From: Bacteroidales bacterium
GTDB taxonomy: Bacteria; Bacteroidota; Bacteroidia; Bacteroidales; Muribaculaceae
Reading direction: 5' to 3'
NCBI GenBank assembly: GCA_910575615.1
Contig: CAJTEX010000004.1
Span: 99,261-163,260, forward strand
Length of the DNA stretch: 64,000 bases
In this document: positions 1-7,512 of the stretch, piece by piece
Position numbering within the stretch: position 1 is the stretch's first letter
How the letters are laid out: each line of letters starts with the position of its first letter
Program-made: the position numbers and the translations under genes
Notes under the pieces: model-generated
The model's input: the letters and a program-made list of their open reading frames with translations, nothing else
Database searches by the model: none
Told to the model about the DNA's origin: nothing

Positions 1-99
1 TAGTAAATGTTGACGGCGAGACCTTCAAGGTTGCCGTTCGTTGATTCTGAATCGACATTCCCATCCGGCATACCCGGATTTGACACATTTTTTGACCGA

Positions 100-125
100 C
101 GGGCTTGCGCAAGCAAGCCCGTTTT
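100..125 (+). terminator. Intrinsic terminator of an upstream gene
   Basis: A perfect 9-bp stem (100-108 with 113-121) closes a GCAA loop and is followed by TTTT. It would end a + strand gene lying before the window. Its T-tract runs into the -7-like box in front of mnmA, so termination and initiation signals are packed together. Confidence 0.75.
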
Positions 126-135
126 GTTACTTTTG
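104..135 (+). promoter_or_regulatory. Possible mnmA promoter
   Basis: TACTTTTG at 128-135 fits the Bacteroidota -7 consensus TAnnTTTG. The -33 position holds only CTTG (104-107), inside the preceding terminator stem, so the upstream half is weak. Confidence 0.4.
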
Positions 136-153
136 CAGCAAGAAAGCTTTCAT

Positions 154-1248
154 ATGAGAATCGCAGCATTGATTTCAGGAGGCGTTGATTCGGCTGTTGC
201 CGTTCACAAGCTTGTCGAGCAAGGCCATGACCTGACTCTGTTTTATATTCGTATCGGCCTTGATGACGGACGCGGCGACTGCTCGGCCGAGGAAGACCTT
301 GAGATGTGCCGAGCCATAGCCCGCAGATACAATTTGCCGCTTGAAGAAGTCTCGCTACATGAGGAATATTGGGAAAACGTGATGGAATACGCGTTGAGGA
401 CCGTCAAGGCTGGACTCACACCCAATCCCGATATGATGTGCAACAGGATGATCAAATTCGGGTATTTCGAGCAAAGATGGGGACATGCCTTTGACCTTAC
501 AGCCACCGGGCATTATGCCACGACTGTGATTGGTGACGATGGCCTCAAGTATCTCGCCACCGCAATCGATCCGGTAAAAGACCAGACCGATTTTCTTGCC
601 CGTATCACCTATCCCCAGCTGAGCCATCTGACGTTCCCGATTGGAGACATTCCCAAATCAGAGGTCAGGGAAATAGCCATACGCGAGCATCTGCCAAACG
701 CATACCGCAAGGACTCACAGGGAATCTGTTTCCTCGGAAAAATAAACTACAACGACTTCCTCCGCCGCCATCTTGGAGAACGCAGAGGGCCTATTATCGA
801 GATTGAGACTGGCCGGAAAATAGGCGAGCACAACGGTTATTGGTATCACACCATAGGCCAGCGCAAAGGGCTTGGCCTCAGCGGCGGCCCATGGTATGTC
901 GTAAAAAAGAACATACGCGACAACGCCGTGTATGTGTCCCGAGGATATGACACCGAGAAGCAATATGGCAAACGCATCCATCTGTCTGAGACACTATTCA
1001 TAACCCGCGACCCCTGGAAAGACATGGCCTGTGACCACAAACCGATAGCTTTCAAAAACCGCCATTCCCCGGAGTTCTTCAAAGCCACCATAACCCGCGT
1101 TGACAGCAATGACGGCTCTCCGGACAGCTACATCGTGGAGACCGACAAAGCCGTCCAGGGAATAGCCCCCGGGCAATTCGGTGTCATCTATGACAAAGAT
1201 TGCCACATATGCCATGGCTCTGGAATCATAATCCCAGGCATTCAATAA
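154..1248 (+). CDS. mnmA: tRNA-specific 2-thiouridylase MnmA
   Basis: This enzyme adds sulfur to C2 of the wobble uridine (U34) of Lys, Glu and Gln tRNAs, using ATP and a persulfide. The N-terminal PP-loop SGGVDS lies at about residues 8-13. The two family cysteines are visible: the one in NPDMMCN (about 96) and the one in GICFLG (about 192). The C-terminal barrel ends in PGQFGVIYD. The 364-aa length is normal. The open frame extends upstream, but homology starts at [10 protein letters not shown], so the ATG at 154 was chosen. The next gene lies 63 bp downstream on the same strand and may be co-transcribed. Confidence 0.95.
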   Translation: MRIAALISGGVDSAVAVHKLVEQGHDLTLFYIRIGLDDGRGDCSAEEDLEMCRAIARRYNLPLEEVSLHEEYWENVMEYALRTVKAGLTPNPDMMCNRMIKFGYFEQRWGHAFDLTATGHYATTVIGDDGLKYLATAIDPVKDQTDFLARITYPQLSHLTFPIGDIPKSEVREIAIREHLPNAYRKDSQGICFLGKINYNDFLRRHLGERRGPIIEIETGRKIGEHNGYWYHTIGQRKGLGLSGGPWYVVKKNIRDNAVYVSRGYDTEKQYGKRIHLSETLFITRDPWKDMACDHKPIAFKNRHSPEFFKATITRVDSNDGSPDSYIVETDKAVQGIAPGQFGVIYDKDCHICHGSGIIIPGIQ

Positions 1249-1311
1249 AATACGTAATCAACGGCGTCGCAAGCAAGTCCCAGGCCACGCCAAATCGCCC
1301 CGTATTGACAA

Positions 1312-1965
1312 ATGAACGACAACCACAACCAAGACATATCGCCGTCTGGCACCGACAGAGTGGAGCTGAAAGTACTCGGCATAAGCTACAGCCAGATACA
1401 GTCAGGAGCATACGCCCTCATACTCGCGGAAGCCAATGGCCCGATGCGGCTACCGGTAGTAGTGGGCGGAATGGAGGCCCAATCAATAGCCATAAAACTT
1501 GAAGGCATAATCCCCCCGAGACCTATGACCCATGACCTGTTTGCCTCGCTGATGCACGCCTACGGACTACAGCTGATGGAGGTGTATATATACAAATTCG
1601 AGGATGGGATATTCTCTTCAGAACTCACTTTCATTGACAGGACAGGGAATGAGGTGAAACTGGATGCCCGCACGTCAGACGCAATCGCAATCTCCATGCG
1701 CACAGGGGCTCCGATATTCACCACACAGGCGATACTCGCCGAGACCGGATTCACAATGGAGTCAATCTCTCACGATGGCGATGGCCAGCCGTCCACAAAC
1801 GGCCCTGAAGAGATTGAAGATGAAGAAGCCTCCAACGAAACGCGACTTGCCACTCTCAGGAAAGCCCTGGCGAAAGCCATAGAAGAGGAAGCATACGAAG
1901 AGGCCTCGCGCATAACTTCGGAAATAAACGAACTTGAAAACCGCAAACAGAGAGAAGATGAATGA
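1312..1965 (+). CDS. Bifunctional nuclease (BFN) domain protein with C-terminal UVR motif
   Basis: Residues about 15-140 match the bifunctional nuclease/DUF151 family, including a VVGGMEAQSIA stretch and TSDAIAISMRTGAPIF near the end of the domain. Plant and Thermotoga members have been linked to RNase/DNase activity, but the cellular role in Bacteroidota is not settled. After an acidic linker, residues about 175-215 form a helical UvrB/UvrC-type motif (LATLRKALAKAIEEEAYEEA), normally a protein-protein contact. It overlaps the start of the next gene by 8 bp, which suggests translational coupling. The domain call is firm. The substrate is unknown. Confidence 0.85.
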   Translation: MNDNHNQDISPSGTDRVELKVLGISYSQIQSGAYALILAEANGPMRLPVVVGGMEAQSIAIKLEGIIPPRPMTHDLFASLMHAYGLQLMEVYIYKFEDGIFSSELTFIDRTGNEVKLDARTSDAIAISMRTGAPIFTTQAILAETGFTMESISHDGDGQPSTNGPEEIEDEEASNETRLATLRKALAKAIEEEAYEEASRITSEINELENRKQREDE

Positions 1966-2416
1966 CAACAGGCCATCCCTACTCCCCGCCGAGCCACAGA
2001 CAATAGTGCGAGAGGCAGTTTCCCTTAAAGCATCAGGCAGCCACAATTGCGCGCAGGCCGTGGCATGCGCGTTCGCTCCGGCAATCGGGGCCGACAAGGA
2101 CATGGTATACCAGATAGGAAACGCATTCGGCAACGGCATGGGGTGCATGGAAGCTACCTGCGGCTCACTGACAGGAGCCGGCATAATCCTGGGCATAGTG
2201 ACCGGCGACAGGATAAAAGCCATGAAAGCCATGGCTGGAATCATGAAAAAGTTCCATGCAAGGAATGGGGCGACAATATGCCGCAAACTCAAGGGTATTG
2301 AAATCGACCCCGAGACCGGGAAGATGACAGTCGGAACACCGCTGCGTGCTTGCAACCATTGCGTCGCAGATTCTTCTGAACTTCTTGCAGAAACACTGGC
2401 CACGCTACTGCCCTGA
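1958..2416 (+). CDS. C_GCAxxG_C_C family cysteine-cluster protein
   Basis: A 152-aa protein of the C_GCAxxG_C_C family. Conserved cysteines are visible at about residues 31, 37, 63, 68, 108, 132 and 135, around the glycine-rich GNGMGCMEATCGSLTGAGI-like core. The family is thought to be redox active or metal binding, with no defined reaction. The frame could begin at 1934, but the ATG at 1958 gives the normal start and an 8-bp overlap with the preceding BFN gene. It is the last gene before a strong hairpin. Confidence 0.85.
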   Translation: MNDNRPSLLPAEPQTIVREAVSLKASGSHNCAQAVACAFAPAIGADKDMVYQIGNAFGNGMGCMEATCGSLTGAGIILGIVTGDRIKAMKAMAGIMKKFHARNGATICRKLKGIEIDPETGKMTVGTPLRACNHCVADSSELLAETLATLLP

Positions 2417-2444
2417 CAAAACCTCAGATGACAGTCATAAGCAA

Positions 2445-2486
2445 AATCAGGATTGCGCCCGGTATGCCAACGGCGCAATCCTGATT
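2445..2486. terminator. Convergent bidirectional terminator
   Basis: A perfect 15-bp inverted repeat (2445-2459 with 2472-2486) with a 12-nt loop lies between two convergent genes. On the minus strand it is followed by four T, which suits termination of the OmpA gene. It probably serves the + strand gene too. Confidence 0.8.
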
Positions 2487-2496
2487 CACTCATATA

Positions 2497-3354
2497 TCAG
2501 AGCTTCGTTGCCTGACTTGAATCTGTATCTGGAGCCTTGTCAATCAAATCCATGAACTGGTCAAGGCTTGGTGTGATAATTATCTGGGTCCGGCGGTTAA
2601 GCTGACGGCCCTCGGGTGTGGCATTGGTGGCGACAGGGTTATATTCACCTCGGCCACTGGCAGTCAGACGTTGCGGATCGACACCAAATTTGTTTTGCAG
2701 CACCTGCACAACCGAAGAGGCACGCAATGCCGACAGATCCCAATTGTTTCGGATATTGGTGCGGCTGATAGGCACATTGTCCGTGTTGCCCTCCACAAGC
2801 ACACTGTAGTTATTGTAGTCTTTGATAATCTTGGCAATCTTGTCAAGAATGTCCATCGCCTTGGACGAGATTTCATAACTTCCCGACTTGAAGAGCATAT
2901 TGTCGGCAAGAGAGATATAGACCACACCTTTCAAGACCTTCACATCGACATCCTTAAGCTCAGAGGTGTCGAGCGAACGGGTAAGATTGTTGGAAAGCAC
3001 CATCAGCAGCGAGTCGCTCTTTGACTTGGCCTCGACAAGCCTTTTGATGTAATTATTCGAGGCGTTAATCTCATCGACCAGTTTGGATATGTTCACATTT
3101 CCTGACTGGTTGGTCATAATGCTCTGGTCGAGTGTCCGCTGCAGCGCGGCATAATTGTCCTTGAGTTCCTGGTTGTTTTTGCGGGCCTGAGCGAGCAGCG
3201 ACTCCAGGCTCGCCACTTTGGTCCGGCTTTCTGCGAGCGCAACCTGAGAGGCATTGTAATCAGCCTCAAGAAGGTTGTATTTTTTGTGGCTCACGCAGCC
3301 GCTCAGGGTCAACATTGCGACAGAAGCGGCCATTATCAAACCTTTAGCTTTCAT
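2497..3354 (-). CDS. OmpA-family lipoprotein
   Basis: A 285-aa lipoprotein with a type II signal peptide ending in LSGC (lipidated Cys about 20). Residues about 25-80 are a heptad-rich coiled coil. The C-terminal OmpA-like peptidoglycan-binding domain spans about 145-265, with VEGNTDNVPI, NWDLSALRASSVV and GRGEYNPVATN motifs. It probably tethers the outer membrane to peptidoglycan (Pal/MotB-like fold). The gene stands alone, and its upstream region ends at the left border of the mobile island. No strong TAnnTTTG promoter was recognised, so insertion of the island may have displaced regulatory sequence. Confidence 0.9.
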   Translation of the reverse strand: MKAKGLIMAASVAMLTLSGCVSHKKYNLLEADYNASQVALAESRTKVASLESLLAQARKNNQELKDNYAALQRTLDQSIMTNQSGNVNISKLVDEINASNNYIKRLVEAKSKSDSLLMVLSNNLTRSLDTSELKDVDVKVLKGVVYISLADNMLFKSGSYEISSKAMDILDKIAKIIKDYNNYSVLVEGNTDNVPISRTNIRNNWDLSALRASSVVQVLQNKFGVDPQRLTASGRGEYNPVATNATPEGRQLNRRTQIIITPSLDQFMDLIDKAPDTDSSQATKL

Positions 3355-3457
3355 AACAGTTGAATTTGGTTAGCTTTCAGGCATCCCTTGACATAGATGC
3401 CGTATATTGTATAAACATCCTGGCATACGGCTGGTTTAGTCATCGATGATTGAAAAT

Positions 3458-3562
3458 CATTACTGTCCGCTAAACTTTTTTGAGCGATTGGAAAATTAGG
3501 GCTGGCACCTATTGCAGGAGTCAGCCCTAAATGCATCGTTGCGACTCGCTGCGTGAAATAGG
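3458..3562 (+). repeat. Left-end repeat of the island, copy 1
   Basis: About 100 bp starting with the terminal ACTGTCCGCTAAAC sequence. It includes a hairpin with TTAGGGCTG/CAGCCCTAA arms and ends at GCTGCGTGAAA. It recurs nearly identically at 6957-7065. The reading frame crossing it (..SPKCIVATRCVK) continues into different coding fragments in the two copies, so the repeat is probably the end of an insertion element. Confidence 0.8.
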
Positions 3563-3567
3563 GACTG

Positions 3568-3774
3568 ATGGAATATCGTGAGCAGGTCGGGGTGTCCCGT
3601 AAAGACGACATCAACCATATTGCCAGGATAATAACATATGTTGACATCAAGAAAGGCAAGAAACCCAAGCTTATATCGCTCCTGACCAACGACTTCGATA
3701 TGCCGCCGGAGACAATCACGGCGAAATTCCCGTTCCATGATTCTTTCTCGCTGTCGATGAGCGGCGTTCTCTGA
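3568..3774 (+). pseudogene. IS4-type transposase remnant
   Basis: A 68-codon open stretch directly follows the left-end repeat. Its middle part, ending in LLTNDFDMPPETI, resembles the region just before the YxxRWxIExFF signature of IS4-type DDE transposases. After ETI the similarity stops and the frame runs into unrelated residues before TGA, and an in-frame TAG lies just upstream. It is therefore a small internal fragment and cannot encode an active enzyme. Family assignment rests on one short motif. Confidence 0.5.
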
Positions 3775-3807
3775 TAATTTTTGTAAATTTGGGGTCAGAA
3801 AATCTTA

Positions 3808-4389
3808 ATGACCATGGCAAATTTACCCACTTATGTACTCGGAGCAATCGGCGAACATCAAGTTTTATCGCGTCTGCTCCTTCTCGGCTACAATGCCGCC
3901 ATTACAAATCTTTCTGTCGAGAATACAGAAAGTACTGACATATTATGCCGAGACTATAAAGGTCACTTCTGCGCTATACAGGTTAAAACTACGGCAGAGG
4001 ACAACTGGAAAACTGGAATATCCCACAAGGAGTTTTACGATGATAACGGCCAAATTGATTTAGCCAAAGGTCGCCAATTTCTTGAAAAGAAAATTGTTGG
4101 CCCTTGGGTGTTTGTTCAGGTAGGAGGTTCTTCGGTTTTCCCCACATTTGATTTCTTCGTTTTGTCTCGCTCTGAGGTTATCGAGATGATTTACAGCAAC
4201 GAGGTTTGGTATCTTACAGGTTACAATCGCAAAAAACCGTTAAAAGGCTCTGGCCCCATCTGTATCTATAAACCTTGGCTGTGCGGTCTCGGTGTTCCGG
4301 CAAATAGCAATCATGTCGAGTGGGTTAATCCTTTCGCTTCTCCTGACTACAAATTCGATAACGCATGGCATAATCTTTGGATTGACTGA
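3808..4389 (+). CDS. Island cargo: PD-(D/E)XK nuclease-like hypothetical protein
   Basis: A 193-aa protein with no recognised full-length family. The first 80 residues have the order seen in small PD-(D/E)XK-fold proteins: a helix with Glu (AIGEHQVLSRLLLLGY), an Asp (STDILCRDY), then a strand with QVK (CAIQVKTT). This would give an E-D-QxK active site. The C-terminal half is aromatic rich and ends in HNLWID. The initiator could be ATG 3808 or the ATG two codons later. A TAAATTTG box (3784-3791) lies just upstream without a -33 partner. The stop is followed at once by a 70-bp repeat. Nuclease activity is inference. Host defence, solitary restriction or a neutral passenger role are all possible. 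Confidence 0.65.
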   Translation: MTMANLPTYVLGAIGEHQVLSRLLLLGYNAAITNLSVENTESTDILCRDYKGHFCAIQVKTTAEDNWKTGISHKEFYDDNGQIDLAKGRQFLEKKIVGPWVFVQVGGSSVFPTFDFFVLSRSEVIEMIYSNEVWYLTGYNRKKPLKGSGPICIYKPWLCGLGVPANSNHVEWVNPFASPDYKFDNAWHNLWID

Positions 4390-4393
4390 TGGC

Positions 4394-4463
4394 GATGCGG
4401 CTCTGCCGCCGGACTTTCGTTAATCGAGGTAGGGTCTCGACCGTCCGGCGTCAATCGCTAACG
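4394..4463 (+). repeat. 70-bp dispersed repeat, copy A
   Basis: It begins 5 bp after the stop of the PD-(D/E)XK-like gene. It aligns over its whole length with 6812-6882 at roughly 80% identity with a single gap, sharing CTTTCGT, AATCGAG, GGTCTCGACCGT and TCAATCGCTAAC blocks. Copy A can pair GCCGGAC with GTCCGGC. The two copies flank the lipoprotein and secreted-protein genes like cassette borders. Confidence 0.7.
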
Positions 4464-4478
4464 CAAAATTTTTCTACG

Positions 4479-5372
4479 ATGTATAAAAAATTTCTTCTCC
4501 TTATGTTTCTTCCGTTCATCCTTACTGCTTGCAGTAGCGATGAACCTGAACTTGATTTATTCCACCTTACAATGGGCACTGAGGCAGATGCTGACCTTGC
4601 TATGGGTTTACATTCTGCCGAAGTAACCATCAACGGCTATGCTCGTTGGATTGATGTTGGTCTTGTCGGTGATTTTGATTCTTATATTCTATCTGATGAC
4701 GTTCCCGCCTGGCTCACTGTCATTCCTCAGGGTGGAATCATAGGAACACCCTATCATTTCAGAATTAATGTTTCAGAACTAAAAGATGGAGAATCCCGCA
4801 TTGGTACGGTCGGCTTTACTGTATTCAAAGGTTCTAAATCACAATCCGGCACAATCACCATTACACAAAATCCCTGCACCCTCGATGACTTGAAAATGAC
4901 CGAGCAGCGTGCCATGAAGAAGTATCTGTCGAAGTTCGATGTTATAGACCAACTTCCGGACATCTCCGACATTCAGGTTGGCTCAGTCGCTCCGTTCTAT
5001 AAATTGAACTCCGAGGGCACAGTGTATATGCAGGTGGTAAGGATGGGTACGCAGCCTGCTGCAACTATCGGTGAGACTATCTATTTTCGCTTTATGCGCT
5101 ATAATCTCATTTCATATCTTTCTAACGGAGTCCTTCCGAATGGTGAGGGAAATATGAATAGTATTACCCCTTCCGCCTCTTTCTTTGAACTTGGCTCTGA
5201 TAAGCCATCCACTACTCAATGGGGCACCGCCATTCCAATGCCAATGCTATTGGGACTGCCCGTCGATAGTGAAGTCAACCTTGTTGTCGCATCGGAGGCA
5301 GGGCTGACATCTGAAATCAGCAGTGTTATTCCATACCTGTATAACATTAGGTATTTCAAAACTTCTTTATAG
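4479..5372 (+). CDS. Island cargo: BACON-like surface lipoprotein
   Basis: A 297-aa predicted lipoprotein: MYKKFLLLMFLPFILTAC is a type II signal peptide with Cys at about 18. The frame is open from 4389, but only the ATG at 4479 precedes the signal sequence. Residues about 25-130 look like a BACON-type beta domain, with a WLTV strand followed by a segment ending TITITQNP. The remainder (about 135-297) is a second beta-rich domain without a recognised family. BACON domains usually sit in Bacteroidota surface glycan or mucin-binding proteins. No SusC/D partner is nearby. Exposure at the cell surface and ligand binding are inference. Confidence 0.7.
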   Translation: MYKKFLLLMFLPFILTACSSDEPELDLFHLTMGTEADADLAMGLHSAEVTINGYARWIDVGLVGDFDSYILSDDVPAWLTVIPQGGIIGTPYHFRINVSELKDGESRIGTVGFTVFKGSKSQSGTITITQNPCTLDDLKMTEQRAMKKYLSKFDVIDQLPDISDIQVGSVAPFYKLNSEGTVYMQVVRMGTQPAATIGETIYFRFMRYNLISYLSNGVLPNGEGNMNSITPSASFFELGSDKPSTTQWGTAIPMPMLLGLPVDSEVNLVVASEAGLTSEISSVIPYLYNIRYFKTSL

Positions 5373-5573
5373 TATGAAAGCTTATCGCCCAATATCCGCA
5401 GATTATAGGCACCGTTTCTCTACGTGATATTGCCTCTTAGCTACTTGTTACCCCGGTATATTTGAGCCGCATCCGCAAAAATCTCGCAAAAAATCAGGCG
5501 AATAAAACTTGTTTTACGCCGATGTCGTTTTTTCTACCGAAATTTGCGCTAAGAACTAAATACCATCAAGCGT

Positions 5574-6800
5574 ATGAGAACAAAACTACTCATCACAATC
5601 CTATGCTCCCTGTTAGGATTACAAGCCGTCTCCGCAGGGGGGAATACAAGCACGACGGCTCCGATAATGTGGCCGGTGTCATACACAATCAGCTCCGAAA
5701 AGCCGTTTGTCTATCCTCTTGAGGAAATCGGCATAATTTATGACCGCGCAATCAAACTGATGGACGGGGTTACGACACCCATTACCATTCAGGCCGACGG
5801 AGTGGTTGTGGCAGAAGCCACATCGCTCGAAATCATTAATTCAACAAGCAGTAAATCTACCGAGGGAATGCTCAATGTGCATTTCGAGAAGCAGAACCTC
5901 CCCAAGGGAGTTACCTATCAGTTGTGCCTCCCCGAAGGAGTTATCGGCTGGACTGAAATGGAAGAAGGAATATTCCAACTTGTCAATGGAGCAATCAAAA
6001 CCTCGTTCAGCGTTCCCTCTACGCTCGGACCGACCTCTGGCACCGACAATGGACTGCAAATTCCGGATTCCGACTGTTTCTTCATCTTTTATTGGCATTT
6101 TGAGACAAAGGCTGTCGGAGAACCCAAGTTCGACCTCTATCGCGAAAATGAAAAAATTGCCGAGATTCCGGCCGAAGTGACAAATTACGCTTTTGGTGAA
6201 GTCCAGCCTGTTTTCGATGAATACATGACCTTTGACAAGGGCGTGAATTACAAGCTTGTGTTGCCTGCCGGCAGTGCTTGCTCGATTTATCGCGATGATA
6301 TTGTCAATGAAGAAATTGTCTGCGATTTTATCGGGGCATACGATGGCAACCCGAATTCATTCACCTACACGTGGTGTAGCCTGTATACCGACCATTCCGG
6401 GATATTGGGTGAGGTTTCATTCAGATTTGACCGGCCCATCGAAGTATCGCCTGACGCCAAAGTTATTCTTCATGAAATCTATCCTGAGCAGAAGATTCTT
6501 ATGGAAGTGACACCTTGGCTCGATACCGATGGCAATTGTTGGAATCTTGTGTGTGACTTCGGTGGATACACCCGTGACGATGAGTGGGGCTTTACAATAG
6601 AGATTCCAGAGGGCACAGTCACATGCTATGGTGATAAAAACGCAGCCTGCGAGTTCAGATGTGAAAGTGCCGGAATTGAAGATGTAACGATTGATTCATA
6701 CATTTCACAGCCATTTTATAATCTGCAAGGTATTAAAGCAGATAATCCGAAAGTTGGAAATATCTATATTCATAACGGCAAGAAAATAATCTACAAATAA
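5574..6800 (+). CDS. Island cargo: large secreted protein with Bacteroidales C-terminal tail
   Basis: A 408-aa protein with a Sec signal peptide (cleavage after about VSAG, residue 22) and otherwise beta-rich sequence. No enzymatic motif was recognised. Two loosely similar segments are visible (about 30-155 and about 165-270), both containing a GVTY/GVNY..LCLPEG/LVLPAG pattern, suggesting tandem Ig-like domains. It ends in a short tail (FYNLQGIKADNPKVGNIYI then NGKKIIYK) typical of secreted Bacteroidales proteins. About 200 bp of non-coding sequence separates it from the lipoprotein gene. A second copy of the 70-bp repeat follows 11 bp after its stop. Function is unknown. Confidence 0.7.
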   Translation: MRTKLLITILCSLLGLQAVSAGGNTSTTAPIMWPVSYTISSEKPFVYPLEEIGIIYDRAIKLMDGVTTPITIQADGVVVAEATSLEIINSTSSKSTEGMLNVHFEKQNLPKGVTYQLCLPEGVIGWTEMEEGIFQLVNGAIKTSFSVPSTLGPTSGTDNGLQIPDSDCFFIFYWHFETKAVGEPKFDLYRENEKIAEIPAEVTNYAFGEVQPVFDEYMTFDKGVNYKLVLPAGSACSIYRDDIVNEEIVCDFIGAYDGNPNSFTYTWCSLYTDHSGILGEVSFRFDRPIEVSPDAKVILHEIYPEQKILMEVTPWLDTDGNCWNLVCDFGGYTRDDEWGFTIEIPEGTVTCYGDKNAACEFRCESAGIEDVTIDSYISQPFYNLQGIKADNPKVGNIYIHNGKKIIYK

Positions 6801-6811
6801 CTATAAGAGAA

Positions 6812-6882
6812 GTTGCGGCACCGCCGCCGCGCTTTCGTGAATCGAGCCTAAGGTCTCGACCGTAAGGCTTCAATCGCTAACT
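6812..6882 (+). repeat. 70-bp dispersed repeat, copy B
   Basis: Second copy of the repeat at 4394-4463, placed 11 bp after the stop of the secreted protein. In this copy the strongest self-pairing is between AGCCT and AGGCT around GGTCTCGACC. The primary blocks are conserved but the stem differs from copy A. Confidence 0.7.
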
Positions 6883-6910
6883 CATAAACTTACACACGGC
6901 GTAAGTTCTC

Positions 6911-6958
6911 AACGGACTTCGGCACCACTTTATCGTGGATCCGGAGTCCGTTCTTTAT
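6911..6958 (+). terminator. Probable terminator of the island cargo
   Basis: AACGGACTTCGG (6911-6922) pairs with CCGGAGTCCGTT (6941-6952), 12 bp with one mismatch, and is followed by CTTTATT. It lies after the secreted-protein gene and repeat copy B. Confidence 0.6.
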
Positions 6959-7065
6959 TACTACTGCCCGCTAAACTTTTTTGAGCGATTGGGAAATTAG
7001 GGCTGGCACCTATTGCAGGAGTCAGCCCTAAATGCATCGTTGCGACTCGCTGCGTGAAAAAGGGT
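6957..7065 (+). repeat. Left-end repeat of the island, copy 2 (internal)
   Basis: Near-identical to 3458-3562, except for an inserted ACT within the terminal motif, GCCCG in place of GTCCG there, and a few later substitutions. It lies inside the island after the cargo genes and points the same way as copy 1. No 9-bp direct repeat pairs this copy with the right end at 7504. Confidence 0.8.
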
Positions 7066-7209
7066 AGCATCAAGGTGCACTCGGTAATATTCGCCAACGA
7101 GGGCGTCCCCTGCGACGTGCAGTTCACTTCCGCGGCAACCAACGACTCGTTTATGCTCGCTCCGAGCCATTACAACCATAACGAGATACTTGCACTTGAC
7201 CGTGCATAA
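7066..7209 (+). pseudogene. C-terminal coding remnant in the island
   Basis: In frame with the end of the left-end repeat there are about 47 sense codons ending in TAA at 7209 (VHSVIFANEGVPCDVQF near the start, HNEILALDRA at the end). It has no start of its own and is followed by a small hairpin (CCAACTTCTG/CAGAAAGTTGG). It looks like the tail of a gene joined to the repeat. I do not recognise the parent protein. Confidence 0.35.
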
Positions 7210-7255
7210 AGCAAGCCCAACTTCTGCCGTTCAGAAAGTTGGACTCAATCTTTTA

Positions 7256-7475
7256 TATTGCTGTCCGGTAAAAAAAGACAAAATCATATATTCTCTACAA
7301 ATATAATAAGTTACACCTGTTTTACGAAAAAGGGCTTGTCATTTGAGGCGATGTGAAATTGGTAGCATTAAGCATCAAAAAGCCCTTAAAAGACATCTAT
7401 ACGAGTCTGTTTCATGCTGTATGAGATAAAAATAGTCCATTTCCTATCATGTCAAAGTTTTACCGGACAGCAATA
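7256..7475 (-). mobile_element. 220-bp MITE, copy 1
   Basis: It has perfect 18-bp terminal inverted repeats (TATTGCTGTCCGGTAAAA at both ends) and a 9-bp target duplication AATCTTTTA at 7247-7255 and 7476-7484. By eye it is identical, in opposite orientation, to 27561-27780. It has no coding capacity. It is nested in the larger island, whose ends carry a related terminal repeat. It also carries TTTC-N20-TATATTTG, a complete promoter-like signal, here reading leftwards. Confidence 0.9.
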
Positions 7476-7512
7476 AATCTTTTATGGTTTAGCGGACAGT
7501 AATAATTGAAAA

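Larger units (their letters stand above)
3458..7504. mobile_element. 4.05-kb transposon-like island with terminal inverted repeats and 9-bp direct repeats
   Basis: The left end (3458-3475) and the reverse complement of the right end (7487-7504) match at 17 of 18 positions around ACTGTCCGCTAAAC. ATTGAAAAT occurs directly outside both ends (3449-3457 and 7505-7513), as expected of a 9-bp target duplication. The interior holds a transposase remnant, three cargo genes, a 70-bp repeat twice and a nested 220-bp MITE. No complete transposase is present, so any movement would need one supplied in trans. The cargo has visibly lower G+C than its surroundings. The boundaries are read directly from sequence; single-event insertion is inference. 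Confidence 0.7.

Noticed and set aside
1762..2493. 243-codon minus-strand ORF
   Set aside because: It is antisense to the BFN-UVR and C_GCAxxG_C_C genes and crosses a terminator hairpin.
3449..3459. 11-bp target duplication for the island
   Set aside because: ATTGAAAATCA matches at both edges, but aligning the terminal repeats places the boundary after 9 bp, which agrees with both MITE copies. The extra CA match is probably chance.
4394..4463. Integron attC site or tRNA-like element
   Set aside because: No attC core sequences, no integrase, and no cloverleaf with anticodon or CCA end could be drawn.
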